The position numbers were made by a program, and so were the translations under genes. Below, one piece after another: positions 56,914 through 64,000 of a DNA stretch of 64,000 nt (position 1 is the stretch's first letter; each line of letters begins with the position of its first letter). The notes beneath the pieces are model-generated. The model searched no databases, was not told the DNA's origin, and saw only the letters and a program-made list of their open reading frames with translations. Source of the DNA: an uncultured Verrucomicrobiales bacterium (GTDB lineage: Bacteria; Verrucomicrobiota; Verrucomicrobiia; Verrucomicrobiales; Akkermansiaceae); contig CALGJQ010000005.1 of NCBI GenBank assembly GCA_937928545.1, positions 62,001 through 126,000 on the forward strand. The letters run 5' to 3'.

Positions 56914-58437
56914 TTAAGAGGAAGGGGGAGGGAGATGGGCGAGACCCTTCTCGGTGATTTGATATTTTTGGTTCCGGCTCGTTGGTTTGTCTGGGATGGT
57001 GCGGGTGACCCAGCCTTCTCGGAGGAGAAGGTCGAGGTAGTTTCTTTGGAAAGATTCCCGGTGTCTGATTCCCGCGATTTCCTGAATTTCTTTACTCTTG
57101 AGAGGGCTGTTTCGGCAGGCCTCCAGAACCGAGAAAATCCACGGCTCAACTTGTCCGGTATCTTGTCCGGTGACTTGTCCGGTTTTGGTGTCATCTTGTC
57201 CGCCATGCTGTCCGGTGACTTGTCCATTAGGCGCTCTAAGTTGTCCGGTTTTCCTAAAGATACGGACCATAAAGCCGTCGTTCAGGAGGAATTCGGGCTC
57301 TCGGAGTTCAACTTCAGAGCAGCGGCGGATCATGTCTCGGGTGCCGGTGCCGAGTCTCTCGACGTAGGAGGTGCGTGAAAGCGGGTCAGCGAGGTGAGGA
57401 TTTGCGGGGACCGAAATGTGGGGGCCGCGGAGGTCTTCAAGGGTCATCGAGGAAGGAAGAGTGCCGGGGTTTGAAATTTCCAGTCGGTCGGGGAAGAGCA
57501 TGACTTGGACACTGCCATTGCTGGCGTAATTCCGGTGAGCGACCGCATTGATGATGCCTTCGGCAACCACTTCACGGGGGATTTCATATTCGATGGGGGC
57601 CGTGACCCCATCGGCGCGGGTGCCGACACTCCGGTTGATCTTCGACATGACGAAGTCAACAGATTGCTCGATGAGATCAAAAACAGTGCCGCGATACTCA
57701 TGGGCGGAGGGGATGGGTTTGACGACTTCTAGGGTATGGAAGTGGGCACACTTCACGGTGGCGGAAATAAGGAAGCGTTGTGGATCCGTTCCAAAAAGAA
57801 GGATGGCGGCGTGGGTGGGAATTTGATCAGAAAGGAGATTGAGATGAGTGAGAACCTCAAGGGGGCTGGTGTCGAGGAGTCGATTTTGAAGAGTGCTTTC
57901 GGCGAACTGTTTGATTTTTGTCTCATCAAGATCGCTGAGGGTGGCTCCGGGGCAAGGGGCGGCATCGAAGGGGAGATTTTGGATGAGACCTTGTTCTTCG
58001 AGATATTGGACAAGGGCGGCTTCGAGAAGGCGGATGAGTTCCGCTTCCTCAACAAAGCGGCGGCGAATGAGTTGGTCGCTCGCTTCGTGAATGAGACCAC
58101 GCATCTTTTCTTCACGGAGCTCTTCCTCGTCTCCTTTGACAAAGATGAAGCGTTGTTTGTGGCGACGGGTGGCTTCTCTGAATTCTCGGTGAGTGGGAGA
58201 AAGTCCTTCTTCATCTTCCCAGCCGTATTCGTAGCCGAAGAGGCCGAGGTAGAGATCACACTCGGCAACTTGATCGAGATAAAGTTCATCGGCACGGATA
58301 TCGGAAGCGGGGACTTCTTCAAAGAGGAAGACCTCAAAGTAGCGGCTGAGGAGGCTGCTGCCCCGAACGTAATCGCGAACGCGAGCGCGCTCGACGGCGA
58401 GCTCTTTTTGGACGCTGCTGATGAAAATACGAATCAT
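56914..58437 (-). CDS. DUF4062 + HATPase_c_4-like ATPase with winged-helix tail, embedded in restriction operon
   Basis: This 507-residue protein starts with DUF4062 ([20 protein letters not shown], 4-23; [11 protein letters not shown], 63-73), a module common in defence NTPases. A middle segment (about 150-280) resembles AlbA_2-type linkers. The HATPase_c_4 part has [16 protein letters not shown] (289-304), [11 protein letters not shown] (315-325) and [11 protein letters not shown] (360-370). A linker with repeated TGQ (398-430) leads to a winged-helix-like C-terminus ([22 protein letters not shown]). Related proteins are called putative transcriptional regulators. It overlaps hsdS by 4 bases and is 2 bases from hsdR. 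It may control, or add a second effector to, the restriction system. Confidence 0.88.
   Translation of the reverse strand: MIRIFISSVQKELAVERARVRDYVRGSSLLSRYFEVFLFEEVPASDIRADELYLDQVAECDLYLGLFGYEYGWEDEEGLSPTHREFREATRRHKQRFIFVKGDEEELREEKMRGLIHEASDQLIRRRFVEEAELIRLLEAALVQYLEEQGLIQNLPFDAAPCPGATLSDLDETKIKQFAESTLQNRLLDTSPLEVLTHLNLLSDQIPTHAAILLFGTDPQRFLISATVKCAHFHTLEVVKPIPSAHEYRGTVFDLIEQSVDFVMSKINRSVGTRADGVTAPIEYEIPREVVAEGIINAVAHRNYASNGSVQVMLFPDRLEISNPGTLPSSMTLEDLRGPHISVPANPHLADPLSRTSYVERLGTGTRDMIRRCSEVELREPEFLLNDGFMVRIFRKTGQLRAPNGQVTGQHGGQDDTKTGQVTGQDTGQVEPWIFSVLEACRNSPLKSKEIQEIAGIRHRESFQRNYLDLLLREGWVTRTIPDKPTSRNQKYQITEKGLAHLPPPSS
57151..57249 (-). repeat. TGQ-coding short repeats
   Basis: On the plus strand TTGTCCGGT occurs at 57151, 57163, 57175 and 57241, and CTGTCCGGT at 57208. 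Spacings (12, 12, 33, 33) keep the frame, and the minus strand encodes TGQ each time. They form the flexible linker of the DUF4062 ATPase and are a natural place for slippage-driven length change. Confidence 0.75.
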
Positions 58438-59609
58438 GAGATCAGGCGGATGTTTCCGGTGAGGAGTTCTTGCATCATGCCCTGCTTCACCTGTCGGGCT
58501 TTGGCGAGCTTGGTTTCGAGGGCGGCGATCTCCGCGTCCATGTCGCTGAGGATGGTGGCGATGGCGGTTTGTTCGTCGGGTTGTGGAGCGAGGATTTCTA
58601 AGCTTTCGATCGTCGCCGCGTTGAGACTGGGAACGCCTGATGCCTCATTGTGTTGCCTCCAAGGGATGAGGCAGAACCGGTAGAATAGAAATTTCGCGTC
58701 ATTTGGTTCATGAATAATCGAGTAGAAAAGCGTATCGACCGACCAAAATGGGGTGTCCATGTATTGGGGGCGATCAATGGTTCCCTTGCGCCCGATGAGG
58801 ACAGTTGGCCGATCGTACAAATATTTGTTCGCCCGTCCGATCTGGCCACCTGTGGCGAGAATGGGATAGTCGCCAGATGAATCTTCAACTGCGTGTTGGC
58901 TCCGGCCATGTCCGATTGTCAGGAGTGCCCCCAGCGTTTTCACCTCCCACTCCCCGCTGAAGCCGGGGAGGCGTTTTTTGCCGGTGAGGAGTTCCTGCAT
59001 GGCGCCTTGTTTGATCTGACGCTTTTTGGCGATGAGTTGCTCCAGGGATTCGATGAGGGCATCCGCATCGCTCAAGGCCTCCGCGATCGCTTCTTGCTCG
59101 GCTTTGGTGGGGGGGAGTGGGATCGAGAACTTGCGAATACGAGTTAATGCCAGTTTCGGCTGGGCGCCAACGGTCTGGATCGAATCGATTACGTCCTGCA
59201 CCAACGGCGACATCAAAACGTAGAGAAGGAAGTCTCGGGAGCAGGTAATATCAGAAATCCGGTCAGCATTTTCTGTCAGATTTGCCCCGTCTATTTCTGC
59301 CGGAACTTTGCCGACCATTCCTAAAGATCCTGCTACTGAGATATAGATATCTTCTTTGTAGATCCGGTATTGCTTTATCGAAGGGAACACGTCTGCTGGG
59401 ACAAATCTGATCTCATCGAGGTCCACAGTTCCTCTACCCATGTCGGTCACGCGAATGTATGGGTGCGCTGTCTCCTGATCGGTTAGCGAACGACCGAGAG
59501 GTAACCTCTTTCCGCTAGTGATCGAGGAGACCGAATCAAGTTGGCTCAATTCCCAATCCTTCGGAATCACCCCCACCTCGCTCTGCTTGTATCCCTCCTT
59601 CAGTTCCAT
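58434..59609 (-). CDS. hsdS: Type I restriction specificity subunit S
   Basis: The ATG at 59607-59609 (MELKEGYKQSEVGVIPKDW) gives 391 residues. A longer upstream frame only reads the hsdM tail out of frame. Two target-recognition domains (about 15-175 and 220-345) are separated by matching helical spacers, EQEAIAEALSDADALIESLE with MQELLTGKKRLPGF and EQTAIATILSDMDAEIAALE with MQELLTGNIRL. This duplicated half-site design sets the split DNA target. The first domain looks richer in AT than the flanking hsdM gene, as is usual for swapped recognition domains. It overlaps hsdM by 10 bases and the ATPase gene by 4. Confidence 0.94.
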   Translation of the reverse strand: MELKEGYKQSEVGVIPKDWELSQLDSVSSITSGKRLPLGRSLTDQETAHPYIRVTDMGRGTVDLDEIRFVPADVFPSIKQYRIYKEDIYISVAGSLGMVGKVPAEIDGANLTENADRISDITCSRDFLLYVLMSPLVQDVIDSIQTVGAQPKLALTRIRKFSIPLPPTKAEQEAIAEALSDADALIESLEQLIAKKRQIKQGAMQELLTGKKRLPGFSGEWEVKTLGALLTIGHGRSQHAVEDSSGDYPILATGGQIGRANKYLYDRPTVLIGRKGTIDRPQYMDTPFWSVDTLFYSIIHEPNDAKFLFYRFCLIPWRQHNEASGVPSLNAATIESLEILAPQPDEQTAIATILSDMDAEIAALETKLAKARQVKQGMMQELLTGNIRLIS

Positions 59610-62410
59610 GCGAATCCCATGCGTTCGAGGTGAGCGTTGACCTTTTCCTCCAGCTCGGTGACGCGGTCGGTCATTTGTGGGAGGGGCGTTTCGTAGCGGT
59701 CGGCGAGTTCCTTGACCCGCTGGGTGAGCGCCTGACTGATGCGATCCATCTCGCCGTGGATGGCGGTTTCCAGGGTGGTGAGCCATTTGTCATCGACGAC
59801 GAGTGTCTTGACCTCGTCCTCACTGAGTCCGGGGTATTTGTCGTGGGCGAGTTGGTCGAGCTTTTCAATGAGTCCAGGGACCCGTTTTTTGTTTACCGTC
59901 TTACCGTTCAAGATTGTTTTGATCTCGGTCTCTTGGTCAAGGAGTTCGAGGTAGCGAGTGACGGCTTGGAGGTCGCGGAGGTTTTCGGGGAGCGGGTCTT
60001 CGTCGAGGCGGGCGACGAAGGCGGCCTCGACGGCGGCGAGTTGCTCCTTGGCTTCTTTGGCGGCGTCCTTCTGGGCTTTGTCGGTATCGAGGTAGCGGGT
60101 GAGGGTGTCGTGTTCCTCGCCTTCGCCGCTTTCTGAGAGGGCGGCGGCGCGGTCTTTGACGGCCTTGAGGGTGAGCTTGCCCTTGGCGTTCTTCAGCGGG
60201 GTGAGGTGATCGTGCTCGCTAAGTTCGCGGAGGCGGGCGGCGTGGTCTTTGGCCGATTCGGTGAGGGCGAGGTAGGCGGCGCAGGCGGGTTTGTCCTCGT
60301 CGTTCCAGAGGGCGACGATGGTCTGGGTTTGGGCGGTCTGGGCGTCGCTCTTGGTGGTGACATCCTTAAGCGCGCCTTCTTCGCCACCGTGTTCTTCTTC
60401 GAGCTCGGTCTTGGTGGTGACGACGGTTTCCAGTTCGGCCTGTTGGGCGTCGATGGCGGCTTGTTCCTCGGCGAAGTAGCGGGCAACCAATAAGGCTTTG
60501 GGAATTAAGTCTGATTTGAAGCGTCGCTTTCCTAGAAGAATATCATGGCTTTCGGGCCAAACCATCATGCCCTTTTTATTTTTGATCTGAAGAATCTCGC
60601 GAATCTTGTTTCCAGCTAACCAGCCGTCGGCGGCGATGAGATAGCAGTCGTCCTGCATGGTCGCGGCCCAGTAATCCATGAGGTGCTGGTAAACGGCGTA
60701 GGGGTCGATGAGGTCGCGGGCTTCCTCCAGTTCGTAGTGGGCGAGAAGGGACTCGGAGTGATCGTGGATGATATGCTTAGGCAGGCAGTCCACTTGCAGG
60801 TCGCGCAGGCCAGTGGCGGCGGTGTCTCGCCACTGGGTGAAGTGGGTGTTCATGCCTTCGATGAAGTCGGCGAACTGGGGGTGCTGGTGAATGGCGTTCT
60901 TAAGCTCGGTCTTTTCAACTGTGAGATCGGCATAGCCGGGGCGCTGATCGCTGAAGAGGCTGCTGCGGAGGTCAGGGCAGACCTGCCAGTAGTCGTCGAG
61001 GGCCTCAATGTCGCGGCTGGGGATGCCGCCGCGCAGGTGGCCGTCGATGTCCTGCTTGTCCTCGGCCTCGCGGGTGTCGATGTAGCGGGGGAGGTTGAGG
61101 TTGAAGTCGTTCTTCGGGTCGGCGATTTCGTCGTGCGGGACGAGGCGCGAGAAGCCGGAGTGTTCCTCAGCGTTGGTGAAGACATCGACAATTTTGTGAA
61201 GGTCGCGCTCGCGCAGACGGTTCTTGTTGCCGTCCTTCATGAAGCCCTTGCTGGCATCGATCATGAAGATGCCCTTGCGGGCGGTGGCGTTCTCCTTATC
61301 GAGGACGAGGATGCAGGCTGGGATGCCGGTGCCGTAAAAGAGGTTGGCAGGGAGGCCGATAATCCCCTTGAGGTAACCGGAGCGGACGAGCTTCTTGCGG
61401 ATGACGGCCTCGGCATTGCCCCGGAAGAGGACGCCGTGCGGGAGAATGCAGGCGCCTTTGCCCTCGCTCTTCATCGAGCGGATGAGGTGGAGGAGGTAGG
61501 CGTAGTCGCCCTGTTTGCCCGGAGGCTCGCCCCACTGGAAGCGCTGGTAGGGATCAGATGACGGGGTGAGGCCGGTGCTCCAGGTCTTGTCGGAGAAGGG
61601 AGGGTTGGCGACGACGTAATCGTAAGTGCGGAGTTGCTCGCCATCCTTGAACTTAGGATTGGAGAGAGTGTTTCCCGAGAGCACGTTGGCCGTCGGGAAG
61701 TCGTGCAGGATCATATTCATGCGGGCGAGACCGGCGGTGGTGACGTCCATTTCCTGCCCTTCGAGGGTGATGTGGGTGCCGGCTTCGGCGGCGACCTTTA
61801 GGAGGAGCGAGCCGGAGCCGCAGGTGGGGTCGTAGGCGGTGGTGGAAGCGATGGCATTGTCGGGCGAGATGCCGATAACCTTAGCCATGATGCGGCTGAC
61901 CTCGGACGGGGTGTAGAACTGGCCCTTGGACTTGCCGGATTCCGTGGCGAAGTGTCGCATGAGATACTCGTAAGCATCGCCGAGGAGGTCGTCGTTGTCG
62001 GCACGATGCTGGGAGAAATCGAGTTCTGGTTTTTCGAAGATGCCAACGAGGTTGGTGAGGCGGTCGACCATGGCCTTGCCTTCGCCGAGCTTGTTGGGGT
62101 CGTTGAAGTCGGGGAAGTCGCTGCGGGCGAGGCGTGAGTTGGCTTCGATGAGCGGCTGAATGACCTGGGTGTTGATCTTATCTCCGATGTCACTCTTGCC
62201 CTTTAGGGCGATCATGTCCTTGAAGCTGGCTCCCTCCGGAATCGTTACAGGTGGCGCGAAGTCATCGGAGTCGCCGTATTTATCGGAGACGTATTTGATG
62301 AAGAGCATGAAGAGGACGTAGTCCTTGTATTGGCTGGCATCCATGCCGCCGCGGAGTTCGTCGCAAGAGGCCCAGAGGGAGGAGTAGAGTTCGGATTTCT
62401 TGATGGCCAT
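59600..62410 (-). CDS. hsdM: Type I restriction methyltransferase subunit M, long form
   Basis: This 936-residue adenine methyltransferase has the N-terminal HsdM helical domain (1-150), FYTPSEVSRIM, SAM motif DPTCGSGSLL (194-203) and catalytic NPPF (269-272). The core ends near 480. The rest, about 450 residues, is an unusually long helical extension: a DUF-like part (WAATMQDDCYLIAADGW) and coiled coils rich in Glu/Ala (LARYFAEEQAAIDAQQAELE, KELADRYETPLPQM). E. coli-type HsdM is about 530 residues; long forms of this kind are known in other phyla. It is the first gene of the five-gene operon; its promoter should lie in 62411-62475. Confidence 0.94.
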   Translation of the reverse strand: MAIKKSELYSSLWASCDELRGGMDASQYKDYVLFMLFIKYVSDKYGDSDDFAPPVTIPEGASFKDMIALKGKSDIGDKINTQVIQPLIEANSRLARSDFPDFNDPNKLGEGKAMVDRLTNLVGIFEKPELDFSQHRADNDDLLGDAYEYLMRHFATESGKSKGQFYTPSEVSRIMAKVIGISPDNAIASTTAYDPTCGSGSLLLKVAAEAGTHITLEGQEMDVTTAGLARMNMILHDFPTANVLSGNTLSNPKFKDGEQLRTYDYVVANPPFSDKTWSTGLTPSSDPYQRFQWGEPPGKQGDYAYLLHLIRSMKSEGKGACILPHGVLFRGNAEAVIRKKLVRSGYLKGIIGLPANLFYGTGIPACILVLDKENATARKGIFMIDASKGFMKDGNKNRLRERDLHKIVDVFTNAEEHSGFSRLVPHDEIADPKNDFNLNLPRYIDTREAEDKQDIDGHLRGGIPSRDIEALDDYWQVCPDLRSSLFSDQRPGYADLTVEKTELKNAIHQHPQFADFIEGMNTHFTQWRDTAATGLRDLQVDCLPKHIIHDHSESLLAHYELEEARDLIDPYAVYQHLMDYWAATMQDDCYLIAADGWLAGNKIREILQIKNKKGMMVWPESHDILLGKRRFKSDLIPKALLVARYFAEEQAAIDAQQAELETVVTTKTELEEEHGGEEGALKDVTTKSDAQTAQTQTIVALWNDEDKPACAAYLALTESAKDHAARLRELSEHDHLTPLKNAKGKLTLKAVKDRAAALSESGEGEEHDTLTRYLDTDKAQKDAAKEAKEQLAAVEAAFVARLDEDPLPENLRDLQAVTRYLELLDQETEIKTILNGKTVNKKRVPGLIEKLDQLAHDKYPGLSEDEVKTLVVDDKWLTTLETAIHGEMDRISQALTQRVKELADRYETPLPQMTDRVTELEEKVNAHLERMGFAWN

Positions 62411-62475
62411 AAATCTTCTGAAGGAGAGATATCATTTGCCAAGGAGGGCGTCGAACCCGGAAGAGGGTGGTTTTT

Positions 62476-62613
62476 CTATTTTCCAGCTTTATCTAGAAAC
62501 TGGATCAAGAAGTCGATGCGCTTTCGGACCTCGGGTGTTTCTAGGAGGCGTTGTCGGTCGTTGGGGGCGTGGATGAATTGTTGGGCGATGGCGTCGGAGC
62601 AGGTTGCGGCGTC
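62476..62613 (-). pseudogene. Duplicated 3' fragment of the Lon-substrate-binding-domain gene
   Basis: Minus-strand codons here encode DAATCSDAIAQQFIHAPNDR and onward to KAGK-stop, matching residues 160-204 of the intact protein encoded at 63080-63700 with 39 of 45 identities. Only the last helix region is copied. The short open frame that begins MNSLEIMFISSEHL uses the neighbouring decayed gene's DNA in another frame, so it is not a true start. Confidence 0.8.
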
Positions 62614-63025
62614 CCTCAGCTGTTTCAAGTGCTCCGAGGAAATGAACATTATCTCCAAAGAGTTCATTATGAAGTTGCCAACGCTCTAAGTAGTCGATGG
62701 GTGAAGCTTGTGGCTCTTCGTCCTGCCGATGAATGACCTTCATCCCGAAATGATCGGGCCAAGTGGCCTTAAGAAAAGTGGCGCGCTCTTCGATGAATCA
62801 GACTTGGTGCTCGTTTCCCTCAGCAGTGGGAGCCAGCGCTAGCTCTGGGAGCGGCGAAGCGAGAAAGAGATCGTTTTCTTTGGAGTAGTTTCTGAAGAGT
62901 GCGACTTCTTCTGCGTGATAGGTTGTGCCTCCATAAAAACGCGCACTTGCTTCGCTGCTTTTTCGGAGCTGCGTAGCAAGTGTTTCGAGCGAGATTCTCG
63001 CAGTTTTTGGACGTCGATCACACAA
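62614..63025 (-). pseudogene. Decayed unknown gene with in-frame TGA, fused to the Lon-gene fragment
   Basis: One reading frame runs from about 63025 (TTG) through RISLETLATQLRKSSEASAR, FYGGTTYHAEEVALF and EGNEHQV, meets TGA at 62798-62800, and continues in the same frame with FIEERATFLKATWPDHFGMK, EEPQASPIDYLERWQLHNEL and FLGALETAEG until the copied Lon-gene fragment at 62613. The text on both sides of the stop reads like ordinary protein, so the TGA probably replaced a Trp codon. It may be the N-terminal part of a longer protein of a family I have seen in Verrucomicrobia but cannot name with confidence. No ATG is found at the beginning. Confidence 0.65.
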
Positions 63026-63079
63026 AGAACTTAGGCGGTTTGGAGTTTATTTAAAGGGTAAAGATGCCGTGGGTTCGCT

Positions 63080-63700
63080 TCAGTCTTGCTGGCCGGCTTT
63101 CTTGAGAAACTGGAGGAGGAAATCGATGCGTTTTCGAACCTCGGGTGTTTCGAGGAGGCGTTGGCGGTCGTTGGGGTCGTGGATGAATTGTTGGGCGACG
63201 GCATCGGAGCAGGTGGCGGAGTCGCCGGCTTTATCGAGGGTGGCATTGACCTGTTCGTTGACCTCAGAGGGGAAGTTGGAGAGGGCGCGGTTGATGGCGC
63301 GGCGGAGGCGGTCGAGGCTCTCTTTTTCTTCGGCTGCGGGGAGGGTGGTGTCGAGGACGGGGCGAATGCTGGCGTAGGGGTAGGGTTTGTCATCATGCCA
63401 TTCGTCGAAGTAAACGCGGAAGATGCCGTGGAGAAGGAGGTTGGAGGTGCCTTCCTCTGATTCACGCGATGCGCGGATGAGTCCGATGGTCCCGACGGGA
63501 GCGGCGCAGCGGTCGGGATCGTTGCTGTCGTCGCCGATGAGGTTGCCGATGCAGAACATGCAAGTTCCCTCGAGGGCGTCTTCGAGCATCTGGCGGTAGC
63601 GAGGCTCGAAGATATGAAGGGGCATGCCTCCGTGAGGGAAGAGGACGGTGTCAGGTAGGAGCATGACGCCGCACTTTTCAGGGATTTCGAGCGAGTTCAC
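63080..63700 (-). CDS. LON peptidase substrate-binding-domain protein
   Basis: This 206-residue protein contains the N-terminal (LAN) domain of Lon protease but no ATPase or peptidase: VMLLPDTVLFPHGGMPLHIFE (12-32), EPRYRQMLEDAL, and GTIGLIRASRE. The C-terminal third is helical (RLRRAINRALSNFPSEV, RLLETPEVRKRIDFL). Stand-alone LAN proteins are common in bacteria and may bind unfolded proteins; no activity is proven. Its 3' end is duplicated about 600 bases downstream at the edge of the restriction island. Confidence 0.92.
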   Translation of the reverse strand: MNSLEIPEKCGVMLLPDTVLFPHGGMPLHIFEPRYRQMLEDALEGTCMFCIGNLIGDDSNDPDRCAAPVGTIGLIRASRESEEGTSNLLLHGIFRVYFDEWHDDKPYPYASIRPVLDTTLPAAEEKESLDRLRRAINRALSNFPSEVNEQVNATLDKAGDSATCSDAVAQQFIHDPNDRQRLLETPEVRKRIDFLLQFLKKAGQQD

Positions 63701-63744
63701 TAGTTTGGTGTCGGGAGTAGGTTGGTGGTTGTGAGACCTAGCGG

Positions 63745-63804
63745 TTGGCTTTTAGCTTTTGGCTCGGGGGCTAAGAGCTAAAGGCTAAGCGCTAATTGCT
63801 AAGT
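63745..63804. repeat. Heptamer array forming an inverted repeat
   Basis: Three heptamers TTGGCTT, TTAGCTT, TTGGCTC (63745-63765) are followed, after a run of G, by five heptamers GCTAAGA, GCTAAAG, GCTAAGC, GCTAATT, GCTAAGT (63770-63804). The second set is the inverse complement of the first (TTAGC core), so a long hairpin can form. It fills the gap between a Lon-domain gene and an upstream sulfhydrylase gene. Confidence 0.8.
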
Positions 63805-63831
63805 GGTTCGGAGGCCCTTCGACTGTGCAGC

Positions 63832-64000
<169 letters not shown>

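Noticed and set aside
62440-62475. A T-arm-like GGGTTCGAC on the minus strand before hsdM, possibly the tRNA fragment of an integration site
   Set aside because: The T stem pairs over only about 3 bp, the loop deviates from the consensus, and no acceptor stem or second tRNA copy is present.
62611-62667. MNSLEI at the start of a short frame, identical to the first six residues of the intact Lon-domain protein
   Set aside because: The bases belong to the neighbouring decayed gene (NELFGD in the other phase) and differ from the Lon gene at synonymous positions, so the match is chance.
62798-62800. TGA as a selenocysteine codon
   Set aside because: Only a 4-bp GGCC hairpin is visible downstream, the gene is also 3'-truncated, and a Trp codon change explains it more simply.

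Overview
The window looks like chromosomal DNA of a Gram-negative member of the Planctomycetes-Verrucomicrobia-Chlamydiae group, most likely a verrucomicrobium. The evidence is a DUF1501 / PSCyt1-DUF1549-DUF1553 gene pair, very large secreted lamin-tail/CotH proteins, a bactofilin, a Gld-type ABC operon with DUF4340, a MoxR ATPase, a FadL-type outer-membrane protein, and few recognisable Shine-Dalgarno sites. This assignment is inferred from gene content only.

Layout. Positions 1-6.8 kb hold housekeeping genes: the start of an amidohydrolase, a PPK2 polyphosphate kinase, the phospholipid genes plsY-gpsA, two tandem exported cyclophilins and DNA polymerase I. Positions 6.9-9 kb hold an exported proline-rich protein, a RelE-type toxin-antitoxin pair with a perfect palindromic operator, and a lipoprotein. 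ilvD follows, and 17 bases after its stop codon comes an odd 113-nt tRNA-like element. Positions 10.9-15.9 kb hold an FHA protein divergent from a tightly coupled three-gene ABC importer of the ferric/Fbp type. Positions 15.9-17.8 kb are a small accessory patch with two unknown small genes and an Abi-alpha (DUF4393) gene. Positions 17.9-30 kb hold FadL, MoxR, PhoD, RecQ, a 1726-residue CotH/lamin-tail/beta-helix protein and an unknown tail-anchored protein.

Positions 30-42.5 kb hold thiH-thiS, a bactofilin with a clear terminator, a VapBC pair with an operator, a four-gene gldA/gldF/gldG/DUF4340-like operon, and sucA-sucB (2-oxoglutarate dehydrogenase E1 and E2, the E2 with two lipoyl domains). 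Positions 42.5-53 kb hold the PSD1-DUF1501 pair. Divergent from it lies an operon of a giant membrane-anchored coiled-coil protein with four tandem repeats of about 117 residues, a squalene-cyclase-fold exported protein and a TPR protein.

Positions 53-62.4 kb are a defence island on the minus strand: hsdM, hsdS, a DUF4062 + HATPase_c_4-like ATPase, hsdR and a YgjP-type metallopeptidase. All five are joined by overlaps or 2-bp gaps, so they are probably one transcription unit. Upstream of hsdM lie a decayed gene with an in-frame TGA and a duplicated 3' fragment of the neighbouring Lon-substrate-binding-domain gene, which suggests recombination at the island edge. The window ends in the C-terminus of an O-acetylhomoserine sulfhydrylase-type enzyme.

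The best candidates for something new are the five-gene type I restriction operon with its embedded ATPase and terminal peptidase, and the tRNA-like element with two extra hairpins downstream of ilvD.
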